Shown in pieces: positions 7,821 through 15,247 of a stretch of 24,311 nt of DNA. The stretch is from the NCBI GenBank assembly GCA_035512775.1, contig DATKDI010000026.1, positions 1-24,311 on the forward strand, written 5' to 3'. The DNA is from JAJNBA01 sp035512775. Lineage in GTDB: Bacteria > Actinomycetota > UBA4738 > HRBIN12. Numbering within the stretch: the stretch's first letter is position 1; every line of letters begins with the position of its first letter. The position numbers were made by a program, and so were the translations under genes. The notes under the pieces were generated by a model that had not been told where the DNA came from, did not search any database, and was given only the letters and a program-made list of their open reading frames with translations.

Positions 7821-7921
7821 CTTGAGTGCGCACCTGAAGGCGTTTCCTGAAGGAGCATATGCTCATCGGTCTGTCGAGGGAACTCAAGTACGAAATGGCT
7901 TGAGCAGTAGCGCTGCTCAAG
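7821..7921. repeat. Cluster of CTTGAG/CTCAAG inverted repeats and palindromes upstream of the response regulator
   Basis: Four copies of one hexamer alternate in orientation: CTTGAG 7821-7826, CTCAAG 7883-7888, CTTGAG 7899-7904 and CTCAAG 7916-7921. The last two extend to a perfect 9-bp inverted repeat with a 5-nt loop (CTTGAGCAG 7899-7907 / CTGCTCAAG 7913-7921). The middle one can pair with either neighbour, giving mutually exclusive hairpins. A perfect 12-bp palindrome GAGCATATGCTC is at 7853-7864 and a direct repeat CCTGAAGG is at 7833-7840 and 7846-7853. This is the only noticeably AT-richer gap in the window. It could be operator sites for a regulator, possibly autoregulation, or a leader RNA structure. 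Confidence 0.6.
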
Positions 7922-7928
7922 TGGTAGA

Positions 7929-7947
7929 TGCCTCGATCGGGGAGGCA
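7929..7947 (-). terminator. Possible terminator hairpin after the acyl-CoA ligase gene
   Basis: Six-bp inverted repeat TGCCTC / GAGGCA (7929-7934 and 7942-7947) with a 7-nt loop, 11 nt downstream of the stop of the minus-strand ligase gene. There is no T run after it, so intrinsic termination is uncertain. The 9-bp hairpin at 7899-7921 follows immediately and could act with it. Confidence 0.35.
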
Positions 7948-7958
7948 CCGAAAGGGAA

Positions 7959-9899
7959 CTATGAGGGAGTATCGAGCGCCCGACGTATCCCGTCGAGGGA
8001 ACCTGGGTCCTCGAGGCTCGAGAGGTCACCCGTATCCTCGGCCAACGCGACCGCACGGATCACCCGCCGGACGATCTTCGCACTCCGGGTCTTGGGAAGC
8101 TCGGGAACGAACACCACCTTCGACGGCAGGAACGAGCGCCCCAGATGCTCGGCGACGACGTTCCGAAGCTTCGTCGCGAGGGCGGGCGCCGGCTCCACTC
8201 CGGGCTTCAGCACGACGAAACACCAGATGGTCTCCCCCTTGAGGCGATGTGGCACGCCGATCGCCGCAGACTCCGCCACCGTCGGATCGGACGCGAGCGC
8301 GCTCTCCACCTCGGCGGGACCGAGACGCTTCCCTGCCACCGAGAGCGTGTCGTCCGAACGCCCGTGTAGGAACCAGAAGCCGTCTTCGTCCCTCGTCGCC
8401 CAGTCGCCGTGCACCCACACACCGGGGAAGCGTCGCCAATACGTCTCGAGGTAGCGATCGGGGTCGCCCCAGATGCCGCGTGTCATCGACGGCCAGGGCT
8501 GGCGGCACACGAGCTCCCCCACCTCTTCGGGACCGACGGGCGAGCCGGCTGCGTCGACGACGTCGATATCCATGCCGAGGGCGGGGCCACCGAGGGTGCA
8601 CGCCTTCAGCTCCGAGATCGGCGACGGCGAGAGGAAGCAGGCCCCGACCTCGGTCCCGCCGGAGAGATTGATGATCGGGAGTCGTGACCCCCCCACCTCC
8701 CGATGCAGCCACAGGTAGGCGTCGGGGTTCCACGGCTCACCCGTCGACGCCAAGATCCGGAGCGAGGAGAGATCGTGCCGGCGGATCCGGTCGGTACCCG
8801 CGGGGATCAGTGCGCGTATCAGCGTGGGCGAGACGCCGAGGGTCGTGATGCGGTGCCGCTCCACCATCGCCCACAGCCGATCGGGACCGGGATGGGTCGG
8901 GGCGCCGTCATAGAGCAGCACGGTCGAACCCGAAGCGAGCGCACCGACGACCTCCCATGGCCCCATGATCCAGCCCAGATCGGTGACCCAATGCAGGACG
9001 TCGCCGGGCCGGATGTCCACCTGGTAGGCGACCTCGGCCGCGATCTTCACGAGGAACCCCCCGTGGACGTGCAGCACGCCTTTCGGCTTCCCGGTGGTGC
9101 CGCTCGTGTAGCCGATGAAGAGCGGGTGTTCCGGGTCGAGCCGCTCGGACTCGAGCGGCTCATCCGACTCCGCCTCGATCAACCCCGCCCAGTCGTGCTC
9201 GTCGCCGATGGCGCCCTCGCCCGCGAGAGCGAGCACGACGGTCGCCTCGACCGTCGTGGCGCGCTCGCGGGCGAGCCGCGCCGTCGCCGACATCGGAACG
9301 GCGCGCCCCTTCCGCAGGAACGCGTCCGCGGTGAGGACGACCTTCACGTTCGCGTCGTTCAGCCTGACCGCGACGGCGTCCACCCCGAAGCCGCTGAAGA
9401 TCGGGGCCCAGATCGCCCCGATCTTGGAGCACGCCATGACGGCCGCCACGGTCTCCGGCGTCATCGGCATGAAGATCGCGACGGCGTCGCCGAGCCCGAC
9501 CCCCAGCCGCCGGAGCGCCCGTGCCAGGCGATCCGTCTGCCGGCGGAGCTCTCCGTAGGTCCACGTGCTCGTGTCGCCGGCTTCCCCCTCCCAGACCACC
9601 GCGGGCGCGTCGGGGGTGCTCGCGGCCCATCGATCGACGCACTGATGTGCGAGGTTCACGCGCCCGCCCCCGAACCACGTCGCCCATTCGACGCCCCGTG
9701 AGATGTCGCGGACCTGCTGATACGGCTCGAAGAACTCGATGTCGAGATCGCGGACCACCGCGTCCCAGAACCATTCCGCGTCGGCGATCGAACGCCGCAC
9801 GAGCGCGTCGTAGGTCTCGATCCCGTGCGTCCGCATGAACCGCGTCACGTTGGCGCGCTCGATGTACTCGAGGGTCGGCGACCAGATGATGTCGGTCAC
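7959..9899 (-). CDS. AMP-forming acyl-CoA synthetase (acetyl/acetoacetyl-CoA synthetase-like)
   Basis: ATP-dependent acyl-CoA ligase of the ANL superfamily, 646 aa, the length of acetyl- and acetoacetyl-CoA synthetases. The N-terminal ACS cap begins VTDIIWSPTLEYIERANVTR and includes DIEFFEPYQQV. The P-loop-like A3 motif YTSGTTGKPKG is at 264-274 and the NLSGGTEVG adenine-site motif at 411-419. WVHGDWATRDEDGFWFLHGRSDD gives D499 and R514. The C-terminal acyl-adenylate lysine is K608 in TRSAKIVRR. Of the GTG candidates, 9899 matches the family N-terminus and has TATCGT 7 nt upstream, suggesting a leaderless message; the in-frame GTG at 9908 is the alternative. It is divergent from the thiolase-fold/DUF35 operon and probably activates its carboxylic-acid substrate. 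The specificity cannot be read from the sequence. Confidence 0.9.
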   Translation of the reverse strand: MTDIIWSPTLEYIERANVTRFMRTHGIETYDALVRRSIADAEWFWDAVVRDLDIEFFEPYQQVRDISRGVEWATWFGGGRVNLAHQCVDRWAASTPDAPAVVWEGEAGDTSTWTYGELRRQTDRLARALRRLGVGLGDAVAIFMPMTPETVAAVMACSKIGAIWAPIFSGFGVDAVAVRLNDANVKVVLTADAFLRKGRAVPMSATARLARERATTVEATVVLALAGEGAIGDEHDWAGLIEAESDEPLESERLDPEHPLFIGYTSGTTGKPKGVLHVHGGFLVKIAAEVAYQVDIRPGDVLHWVTDLGWIMGPWEVVGALASGSTVLLYDGAPTHPGPDRLWAMVERHRITTLGVSPTLIRALIPAGTDRIRRHDLSSLRILASTGEPWNPDAYLWLHREVGGSRLPIINLSGGTEVGACFLSPSPISELKACTLGGPALGMDIDVVDAAGSPVGPEEVGELVCRQPWPSMTRGIWGDPDRYLETYWRRFPGVWVHGDWATRDEDGFWFLHGRSDDTLSVAGKRLGPAEVESALASDPTVAESAAIGVPHRLKGETIWCFVVLKPGVEPAPALATKLRNVVAEHLGRSFLPSKVVFVPELPKTRSAKIVRRVIRAVALAEDTGDLSSLEDPGSLDGIRRALDTPS

Positions 9900-9912
9900 G
9901 CCGCACACGATA
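9900..9912 (-). promoter_or_regulatory. -10-like box TATCGT for a leaderless acyl-CoA synthetase transcript
   Basis: Minus-strand TATCGT (9912-9907) is followed by 7 nt and the GTG at 9899. No Shine-Dalgarno is present. It lies in the divergent intergenic region shared with the thiolase-fold operon. Confidence 0.45.
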
Positions 9913-9984
9913 CGCGCCGCCGTTCGCCGCACCTTCGCGAGGGACGGATGCGGAGACCGTGCTCCTTCGATATACATGGTGCCC

Positions 9985-11037
9985 ATGGGGCTCCGAGTGG
10001 TGGTGGCCGGTGTCGGCTGGTCCGGTTTCTCTCCGACGACCGCCGGCATCTCCTACAAGGAACTGATGTTCGAGGCCGCTCGCCAGGCCTATGCCGACGC
10101 CGGACTCGACCCCCGCAGCGAGATCGACTCGTTCGTCTGCTGCTCCGAGGATCTCGAGGAGGGGACGAGCATCTTCGACGAGTACGTCCCCGACCAGTTG
10201 GGCGCGGTGCAGCGCCCCGTGCAGACGGTTGCCTCCGATGGGCTGTTCGGAGTGGCGACGGCCGTGATGCTGATCCGCAGCGGGATCGCGTCCACCGTGG
10301 CGATCGAATCCCACTCCAAAGCGAGCGACATCGTCTCGACGGGGCGGGTCGATCGGTTCGCGATGGATCCGGTGCTCAACCGGCCGCTCGGCGTGTCCGC
10401 AACCGCGCTCGCCGGGCTCGAGATGCGCCGCTGGCTGCACGTGGCCGGTCGATCGGAGGTCGAATGCGCCGAGGTGGCCGCTCGCAACCGCGATCACGCG
10501 CGGAACAACCCACGCGCGTCCTACGCCGACACGCGTGATCCGACGCCCCTCTTCGACCCGCTCACGCGTGAGCAAGCCGCGGAGCCGGCGGACGGGTGCG
10601 TCGTCCTGGTGCTCTCGAGCGAGGAGAAGGCGCCGGCGAGCGCCGTGTTCATCGACGGCATCGGGTGGAGCCAGGACGCACCCTCGGTCGAGAGTCGGGA
10701 GTGGGATCGCGCGGCGGCCGCCGAGCGAGCCGCCCGGGCGGCGTACGAACGAGCGGGGATCGATCCGTCCGACGTCGAGGTCGCGGAGGTCGACGACACG
10801 TATGCGTACAAGCAGCTCCAGCACCTGGACGCGCTCGGGTTGCACGGCCTCGACTCAGATCGGGTCAACATGAGCGGCGGAGCCCTCGGCGAGGGTCACC
10901 TCCGAGAGGCGAACGGACTCGCACGCGCCCTCGCGTGCATCGAACGGCTCCGCGCGGGTGACGCCCGTGTGGGTCTGGCCCAATCGTGGCGAGGGGTTCC
11001 TTCCACCTCGGCGGCGGTCGCCGTGATGCGGCGATGA
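9985..11037 (+). CDS. Thiolase-fold protein lacking the nucleophilic cysteine (SCP2/lipid-transfer-like)
   Basis: Thiolase-superfamily subunit of 350 aa, related to SCP2-type thiolases and lipid-transfer proteins. Where thiolases have the ACASG nucleophile loop this protein reads TVASDGLFG (81-89), with no cysteine. The second-half motif GGALGEGHLREANG retains a histidine (H305), but the usual GHP is GHL. The C-terminal Cys loop is replaced by AQSWRGVPSTS (332-342). A Tyr-containing segment DDTYAYKQLQHLD (Y273, Y275) lies where Ltp2-type aldolases keep functional tyrosines. ATG 9985 is preferred; ATG 9976 is in frame, and TATACA at 9971-9976 may be a -10 element. The stop overlaps the next start as ATGA. 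Family knowledge suggests non-thiolase C-C chemistry; the substrate is unknown. Confidence 0.85.
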   Translation: MGLRVVVAGVGWSGFSPTTAGISYKELMFEAARQAYADAGLDPRSEIDSFVCCSEDLEEGTSIFDEYVPDQLGAVQRPVQTVASDGLFGVATAVMLIRSGIASTVAIESHSKASDIVSTGRVDRFAMDPVLNRPLGVSATALAGLEMRRWLHVAGRSEVECAEVAARNRDHARNNPRASYADTRDPTPLFDPLTREQAAEPADGCVVLVLSSEEKAPASAVFIDGIGWSQDAPSVESREWDRAAAAERAARAAYERAGIDPSDVEVAEVDDTYAYKQLQHLDALGLHGLDSDRVNMSGGALGEGHLREANGLARALACIERLRAGDARVGLAQSWRGVPSTSAAVAVMRR

Positions 11038-12800
11038 GCCCGCGCGTCGCTGTGGTCGGGGCCGGCATGTCCCGGTTCGTCCGGCGCGCGCAGGAGACCG
11101 GCAAGGAGCTGTCGTGGATCGCGACCCGCGAAGCGCTCGCGTCGTGCGAGCTGAAGCTCACCGACGTCGACACGGTGTGCCTCACGAGCGCGCCGGACGC
11201 GTTCGACGGGGTCCACCGCAAGGGCGACTACCTCGCGGACGGCGCCGGCGCGTGGGCCAAGCCCTACATGCGCACGTACGTGGGAGGGGGCAGCGGCGTG
11301 TTCACCGCGATCCAAGGGTGGTACACGGTGGCCTCCGGCTTGGCAGACGTGGTCGTGTGCGTGGCCGAGGAGAAGATGTCCTCCTGCCAGCCTCATCCGC
11401 AGGGCGCGTTCCTCACGATCTTCGACAACATCCTCGAGCGGCCGCTCGGCCCCAACCTGCTCTGGATCTTCGCGCTGGAGATGCAGCGGTACATGCAGGC
11501 CTACGGCCTCGACAAGCGAGACATCGCGCAGGTCGCCGTGAAGAACAAGCGCAACGCCGCAGACCACCCGGCCGCCCTCCTCGGTCAGACAGACATCACC
11601 GTGGAAGACGTCCTCGCGAGCGAGACGCTCGCCTGGCCGGTGCAGCGGCTCGACGTCTCTCCGATCTCCGACGGCGCGGTCGCCATCGTGATGGCATCGG
11701 AGGAGGCTGCGAAGAGGCTCACCGATCGCCCCGTGTGGGTGCAAGGCGTCGGCTGGAACCTCGACACCACGTACTGGACGAACCGCGACCTCGCCTACCC
11801 CGAGTACGTCGAGAACGCGGCGCGGATGGCCTACGGGATGGCCGGAGTGAACGAACCCCGCAAGGAGATACATGTCGCCGAGCCATACGACCCCTTCGAC
11901 TACAAGGAGCTGCATCACCTCGAGGGACTCCTGCTGTTCGACCGCGGGAAGGCTCCCGAGGCGGCGGCGGCGGGCGTCACCGCCCGTGACGGAGACCTCC
12001 CCTGTTGCCCGTCCGGTGGGCTGCTCGGTGTCGGGAACCCGATCGCAGCGGCGGGTCTGATGAAGATCGCGGAGCTCTTCTGGCAGCTCCGGGGCGAGGC
12101 CGGCGCCCGGCAGGTCCCGGGCACTCCCGAGCGCGGCGTCGCGCAGGCCTGGGGTGACCTGATGCAGGTCGGGACCGTCGTCGTGATGGGGAATGATGGC
12201 GGGCCGCTCACCACGGCCACGCGATCACCGACGCCGCAGTCGCCGCCACCCGGCCCGCGGGCCACCCCGCTCTCCGACCAGGAGTTCCGTTCGGCGACCG
12301 GCGCGGTGGAACAGCGACTGGACACGCTCTACGACTGGGATGCGGGCGAGGCGATCGGTGCGTTCCTCGACGGACTCCGCGAGCAGCGCATCCTCGCCAC
12401 GACCTGCGTCTCGTGCGGCAGAACACTCGTCCCGCCGCGCAAGTTCTGCGAGCGTTGCTTCCGGCCGGCCGACGGCTGGACCGAGGTCCCACAGACCGGC
12501 AGCGTGGACACGTTCTCGATCTGCCACGTCACCTGGGACATGCGACCGCTGGAGGAGCCGCAGATCCCGGCCGTGATCCGGCTGGACGGCACGAGCGAAG
12601 GCGGCTTCCTGCATCTCCTCGGCGAGGTGGCGCCCGAGGACGTCCACGCCGGGATGGAGGTCGAGGCGGTCTGGAAGCCGGCGGGTGAGCGCGCGGGTTC
12701 GATCCTCGACATCGCGTACTTCCGTCCGTTGGATCCGGAGGTCCGTCGTGAGCTCGTGGCCACGGCCGCCGCCGAGACACCTCTGGGATCCGCCGTATGA
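11034..12800 (+). CDS. Thiolase-fold / DUF35 OB-fold fusion protein without thiolase catalytic residues
   Basis: Fusion of 588 aa. Residues 1-388 are a thiolase-fold domain (VAVVGAGMSRF start, ASGLADVVVCVAEEKM, SPISDGAVAIVM, CCPSGGLLGVGNP). A Pro/Thr-rich linker (about 390-415) leads to a DUF35 domain. That domain has a rubredoxin-like zinc ribbon (C458, C461, C472, C475) followed by an OB fold to about 565. The nucleophile loop is YVGGGSGVF (82-90) with no Cys, the GHP histidine is asparagine (GNP, N335), and the C-terminal Cys loop is QAWGDLMQVG. Tyrosines Y285 and Y290 sit in EPYDPFDYKELHHLE. DUF35 partners are usually separate proteins that dock on thiolase-fold subunits. ATGA overlaps with both neighbours indicate one coupled operon. 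Likely a CoA-substrate C-C lyase/ligase subunit, by inference. Confidence 0.87.
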   Translation: MSPRVAVVGAGMSRFVRRAQETGKELSWIATREALASCELKLTDVDTVCLTSAPDAFDGVHRKGDYLADGAGAWAKPYMRTYVGGGSGVFTAIQGWYTVASGLADVVVCVAEEKMSSCQPHPQGAFLTIFDNILERPLGPNLLWIFALEMQRYMQAYGLDKRDIAQVAVKNKRNAADHPAALLGQTDITVEDVLASETLAWPVQRLDVSPISDGAVAIVMASEEAAKRLTDRPVWVQGVGWNLDTTYWTNRDLAYPEYVENAARMAYGMAGVNEPRKEIHVAEPYDPFDYKELHHLEGLLLFDRGKAPEAAAAGVTARDGDLPCCPSGGLLGVGNPIAAAGLMKIAELFWQLRGEAGARQVPGTPERGVAQAWGDLMQVGTVVVMGNDGGPLTTATRSPTPQSPPPGPRATPLSDQEFRSATGAVEQRLDTLYDWDAGEAIGAFLDGLREQRILATTCVSCGRTLVPPRKFCERCFRPADGWTEVPQTGSVDTFSICHVTWDMRPLEEPQIPAVIRLDGTSEGGFLHLLGEVAPEDVHAGMEVEAVWKPAGERAGSILDIAYFRPLDPEVRRELVATAAAETPLGSAV

Positions 12801-13237
12801 GTCCGACGAAGATCCCGGGCGAGCTCTCGGTCTCGTTCCGCTACACCCCCGGTGTCGGGAACACGGCGTTCTTCGAGGCGCTCCGCGATCGCGGAGTGTT
12901 CCTGGGTTCCCGGTGCGATGACTGTGCCGTGACATACGTGCCCGCCCGCATCTTCTGCGAGCGCTGCCTCGTCGAGCTCGAGCCCAGCGAGGAATGCGGA
13001 CCCGATGGCGAGCTCGTGTCGTGGACGGTCGCGCGCGTGGACGTGGATGATCGACCGCTGGACCAACCGGTCACCTACGGGTTGGTTCGACTCGACGGGG
13101 CAGACACGGTCTTCCTCCACCGCCTCATCGACGTGAACGACCCACCGGAGATCGGGGGACGTCTCCGCGCGGTCCTGGCAGAGGATCGCACCGGATCGAT
13201 CTTCGACGTCGAAGGGTTCGCTCCCGCGTCGGGCTAG
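12797..13237 (+). CDS. DUF35 (Zn-ribbon and OB-fold) acyl-CoA-associated protein
   Basis: Free-standing DUF35 protein of 146 aa. The zinc ribbon has C40, C43, C54 and C57 (CDDC ... CERC), followed by the OB-fold part (GELVSWTVARVDVDDRPLDQPVTYGLVRLDG ...). DUF35 proteins bind CoA-containing substrates and hold thiolase-fold enzymes together in known complexes. Start ATG 12797 overlaps the preceding stop as ATGA. Together with the fused copy in the previous gene the operon encodes two DUF35 modules and two thiolase-fold modules, a stoichiometrically balanced set. Its TAG stop shares a CTAG with the stop of the convergent cyclase gene. Confidence 0.9.
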   Translation: MSPTKIPGELSVSFRYTPGVGNTAFFEALRDRGVFLGSRCDDCAVTYVPARIFCERCLVELEPSEECGPDGELVSWTVARVDVDDRPLDQPVTYGLVRLDGADTVFLHRLIDVNDPPEIGGRLRAVLAEDRTGSIFDVEGFAPASG

Positions 13238-15195
13238 CCGGCCGCCCGCCAGTCGACCGAGACGACCTGCACCGGCTTCGCGAAACCCTTCAGCTCGACC
13301 TCACGAGGTTCGCCCGCCCGGACATCTCCCATCCCCTCCAGGGTCTCGACGCTCGCGACGACCTCGTTCCCACTTGCGAGCGCACCGATCCGTGCGGCCG
13401 CGTGCACGCCGGCCCCCTCGTAGTCCCCCCCACGCACCGTCGCCTCCGCGGCATGCACGCCGATCCGGATCTGGGGAGCGAAACCGTGCTCACGCCGATG
13501 GTCCGCCAACCGACGCTGGATCTGGGCCGCGCATGCGAGCGCTGTCCGCGCATCGCCGAACGCCACGAAGAACCCGTCGCCCGTGTGCTGGACGACCTCC
13601 CCGCCCTGGTCGGCGACGCACAGCCGAAGCGCCTCGTCGTGCCAGCGGAGCAGGTCGTGCCACGCCTCGTCGCCTATCGCCTCGACCAGGGCGGTCGACC
13701 CCACGATGTCTGTGAACATGAACGTTCGGACCTTGCGCACGGCCGACGGCCGCGTCTCCGTAAGGGCGGCGAGCCACGCGGCCGCCCGCTCTGAGTCCGG
13801 AACGGCGCCGAGCCGGTCGAACGTCTTCCGTGCCCCCTCGAGCTCCAGCTTGGCACCCTCGCCGTCGCCCTGTGCGATGAGCGCCTCGGCAAGCAGCATG
13901 GAATCGGTCGCTGCCTCGAAAGGGGCGTCGATCTCACGCCAGAGCCGTCGCGACTCGCGGAAGCTCTGGGCGGCCTCGTTGGGCTGGTCGCGGAGCAGCG
14001 CGGCGACGCCGGCCGCCTCCGCGGCGGCTGCTTTGATCGCGGTCGTCCCGAACTCGTCTGCGATCTCGGCCAGCTCCGTCGCCGCCGCGTCAGCCGTGCC
14101 GGCATCGCCGCGCGCGCGGGCGATGGCCGCCTGAACTGGGAGGAGACGTGCTCGAGCGAGCTTGTTCCAGGTCAGCTCCTGGAGGCTGCCGCGGAGCGAG
14201 GCAGCCGCCGCGTCGGCGTTGCCCCGGGCGAGCAGCAGGGAGGCGCGGCCCGGCTGCGGCTGCTCACCTAACGCCTGAGCGTGATCGAACGCCTCCTCCG
14301 CTCCCTGGAGATCGCCCATGCGCAGACGGACCTCTCCGAGCTCCTGGAACGCGGCCGCTGCGACCGCCGGGTGGAAGTCGCGCAATTCGTCCACCGCGCG
14401 CCGCACCTCGGCCTCGGCATCCGCCCATGCGCCCGTGAGCCGCATGAACTCCGCGCGGTGGACCCGGCAGATCCCCGGGAAACCCGTGATGTCTTGCTGC
14501 TCGCACCAGCGCTTCGCGACCTCGGCCCATTCACTCCCGCGTCGGTAATCGGCCGCCTCGCGGCACGCGGCCATCACGTTGCAGAACACGGCGCCGGTCG
14601 TGACCGGTCCCAGCTCACCCCCGACCGCGGCCGCGGCCGCACCCTCCATCAGGACCCAAGCCTCATCGAGCTGCCCGGCGTTCGCGAGCGCCTGGCCTCG
14701 GCGCATCGCCGCCCAGACGGGGAGGTCGGGGTCATCGAGCCGGCCTGCGATCTGGACCGCTCGATCGAAATGGGCCACGGCATGGTCGAGCTCGCCCCGG
14801 TCGAGCGCGAGCTCCCCGTGGGCGATCGCGAGGTACCCGTGGGCAATCGACTCCGGCTCGTTCTCCACGAGATGCTCCGCGCGGTGCAGCCATCCCTGGG
14901 CAACGGAGCCAGCTCGCTTCGCGATGTGTTCCCGGCGGAGGGTGAGCGCCATGAACGCTGCGCGAGCGCGATCGCCCCGATCGAGGTAGGCCGCGTAGGC
15001 ACGCTCGCGCACCGCGATCGACTCGCCGGCCAGACCGATCCACCAGCTGGACTTCGCCAGGGCCTCGAGGTCATCAGGGTCGAGGAGGCCTCGAGCGTCG
15101 GCCTCTTTCAGCAATCGATGGGCCTCCGGCCACGCTCGGCGGCCGTAGGCCTCGCGTCCGGCCTGGAGCGGATCGGCGACAACGACATCCGTCAT
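13234..15195 (-). CDS. TPR protein with C-terminal class III adenylate/guanylate cyclase domain
   Basis: Cytoplasmic signalling protein of 653 aa with no membrane segment. Residues about 1-470 form Ala/Leu-rich helical TPR-like repeats. A class III nucleotidyl cyclase domain spans about 488-650. Metal-binding aspartates are D496 (FTDIVGST) and D540 (HTGDGFF), and the transition-state arginine R602 is in VHAAARI. Two canonical positions differ: the base-specifying Lys before TGDG is Q536 (VVQHTGDG), and the transition-state Asn is H598 (GVHAAARI). Nucleotide specificity and activity are therefore uncertain. ATG 15195 is preceded by GGGAGG 9 nt upstream. It is divergent from the acyl-CoA dehydrogenase gene and overlaps the DUF35 gene by 4 nt at the convergent stops (CTAG). 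Confidence 0.9.
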   Translation of the reverse strand: MTDVVVADPLQAGREAYGRRAWPEAHRLLKEADARGLLDPDDLEALAKSSWWIGLAGESIAVRERAYAAYLDRGDRARAAFMALTLRREHIAKRAGSVAQGWLHRAEHLVENEPESIAHGYLAIAHGELALDRGELDHAVAHFDRAVQIAGRLDDPDLPVWAAMRRGQALANAGQLDEAWVLMEGAAAAAVGGELGPVTTGAVFCNVMAACREAADYRRGSEWAEVAKRWCEQQDITGFPGICRVHRAEFMRLTGAWADAEAEVRRAVDELRDFHPAVAAAAFQELGEVRLRMGDLQGAEEAFDHAQALGEQPQPGRASLLLARGNADAAAASLRGSLQELTWNKLARARLLPVQAAIARARGDAGTADAAATELAEIADEFGTTAIKAAAAEAAGVAALLRDQPNEAAQSFRESRRLWREIDAPFEAATDSMLLAEALIAQGDGEGAKLELEGARKTFDRLGAVPDSERAAAWLAALTETRPSAVRKVRTFMFTDIVGSTALVEAIGDEAWHDLLRWHDEALRLCVADQGGEVVQHTGDGFFVAFGDARTALACAAQIQRRLADHRREHGFAPQIRIGVHAAEATVRGGDYEGAGVHAAARIGALASGNEVVASVETLEGMGDVRAGEPREVELKGFAKPVQVVSVDWRAAG

Positions 15196-15234
15196 GAGGC
15201 CATCCTCCCACCGGGAGGCCGATAGCTGAAGGGG

Positions 15235-15247
15235 TAATCTCGTCCGG
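15235..15247 (+). promoter_or_regulatory. -10-like box TAATCT for a leaderless acyl-CoA dehydrogenase transcript
   Basis: TAATCT at 15235-15240 is followed by 7 nt and the ATG at 15248. There is no Shine-Dalgarno and only 52 bp separate this gene from the divergent cyclase gene. It is the closest match to a canonical -10 among the boxes in this window. Confidence 0.55.

Noticed and set aside
7585..7866. Minus-strand small frame beginning MSICSFRKRLQVRTQETLLA before the response regulator
   Set aside because: The first 30 residues look helix-like, but the frame overlaps the receiver-domain gene and turns into Arg-rich shadow sequence. There is no convincing ribosome site and it cannot be joined to the regulator without another frameshift.
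9160..10845. Long minus-strand open frame across the ligase and first thiolase-fold gene
   Set aside because: It spans two real genes and their divergent promoter, reads as Arg/His/Gly-rich shadow sequence, and has no motif.
11034..12179. Ordinary acetyl-CoA acetyltransferase annotation for the fusion protein
   Set aside because: The nucleophilic Cys, the GHP His and the C-terminal Cys are all missing, so thiolysis or Claisen chemistry by the standard mechanism is not supported.
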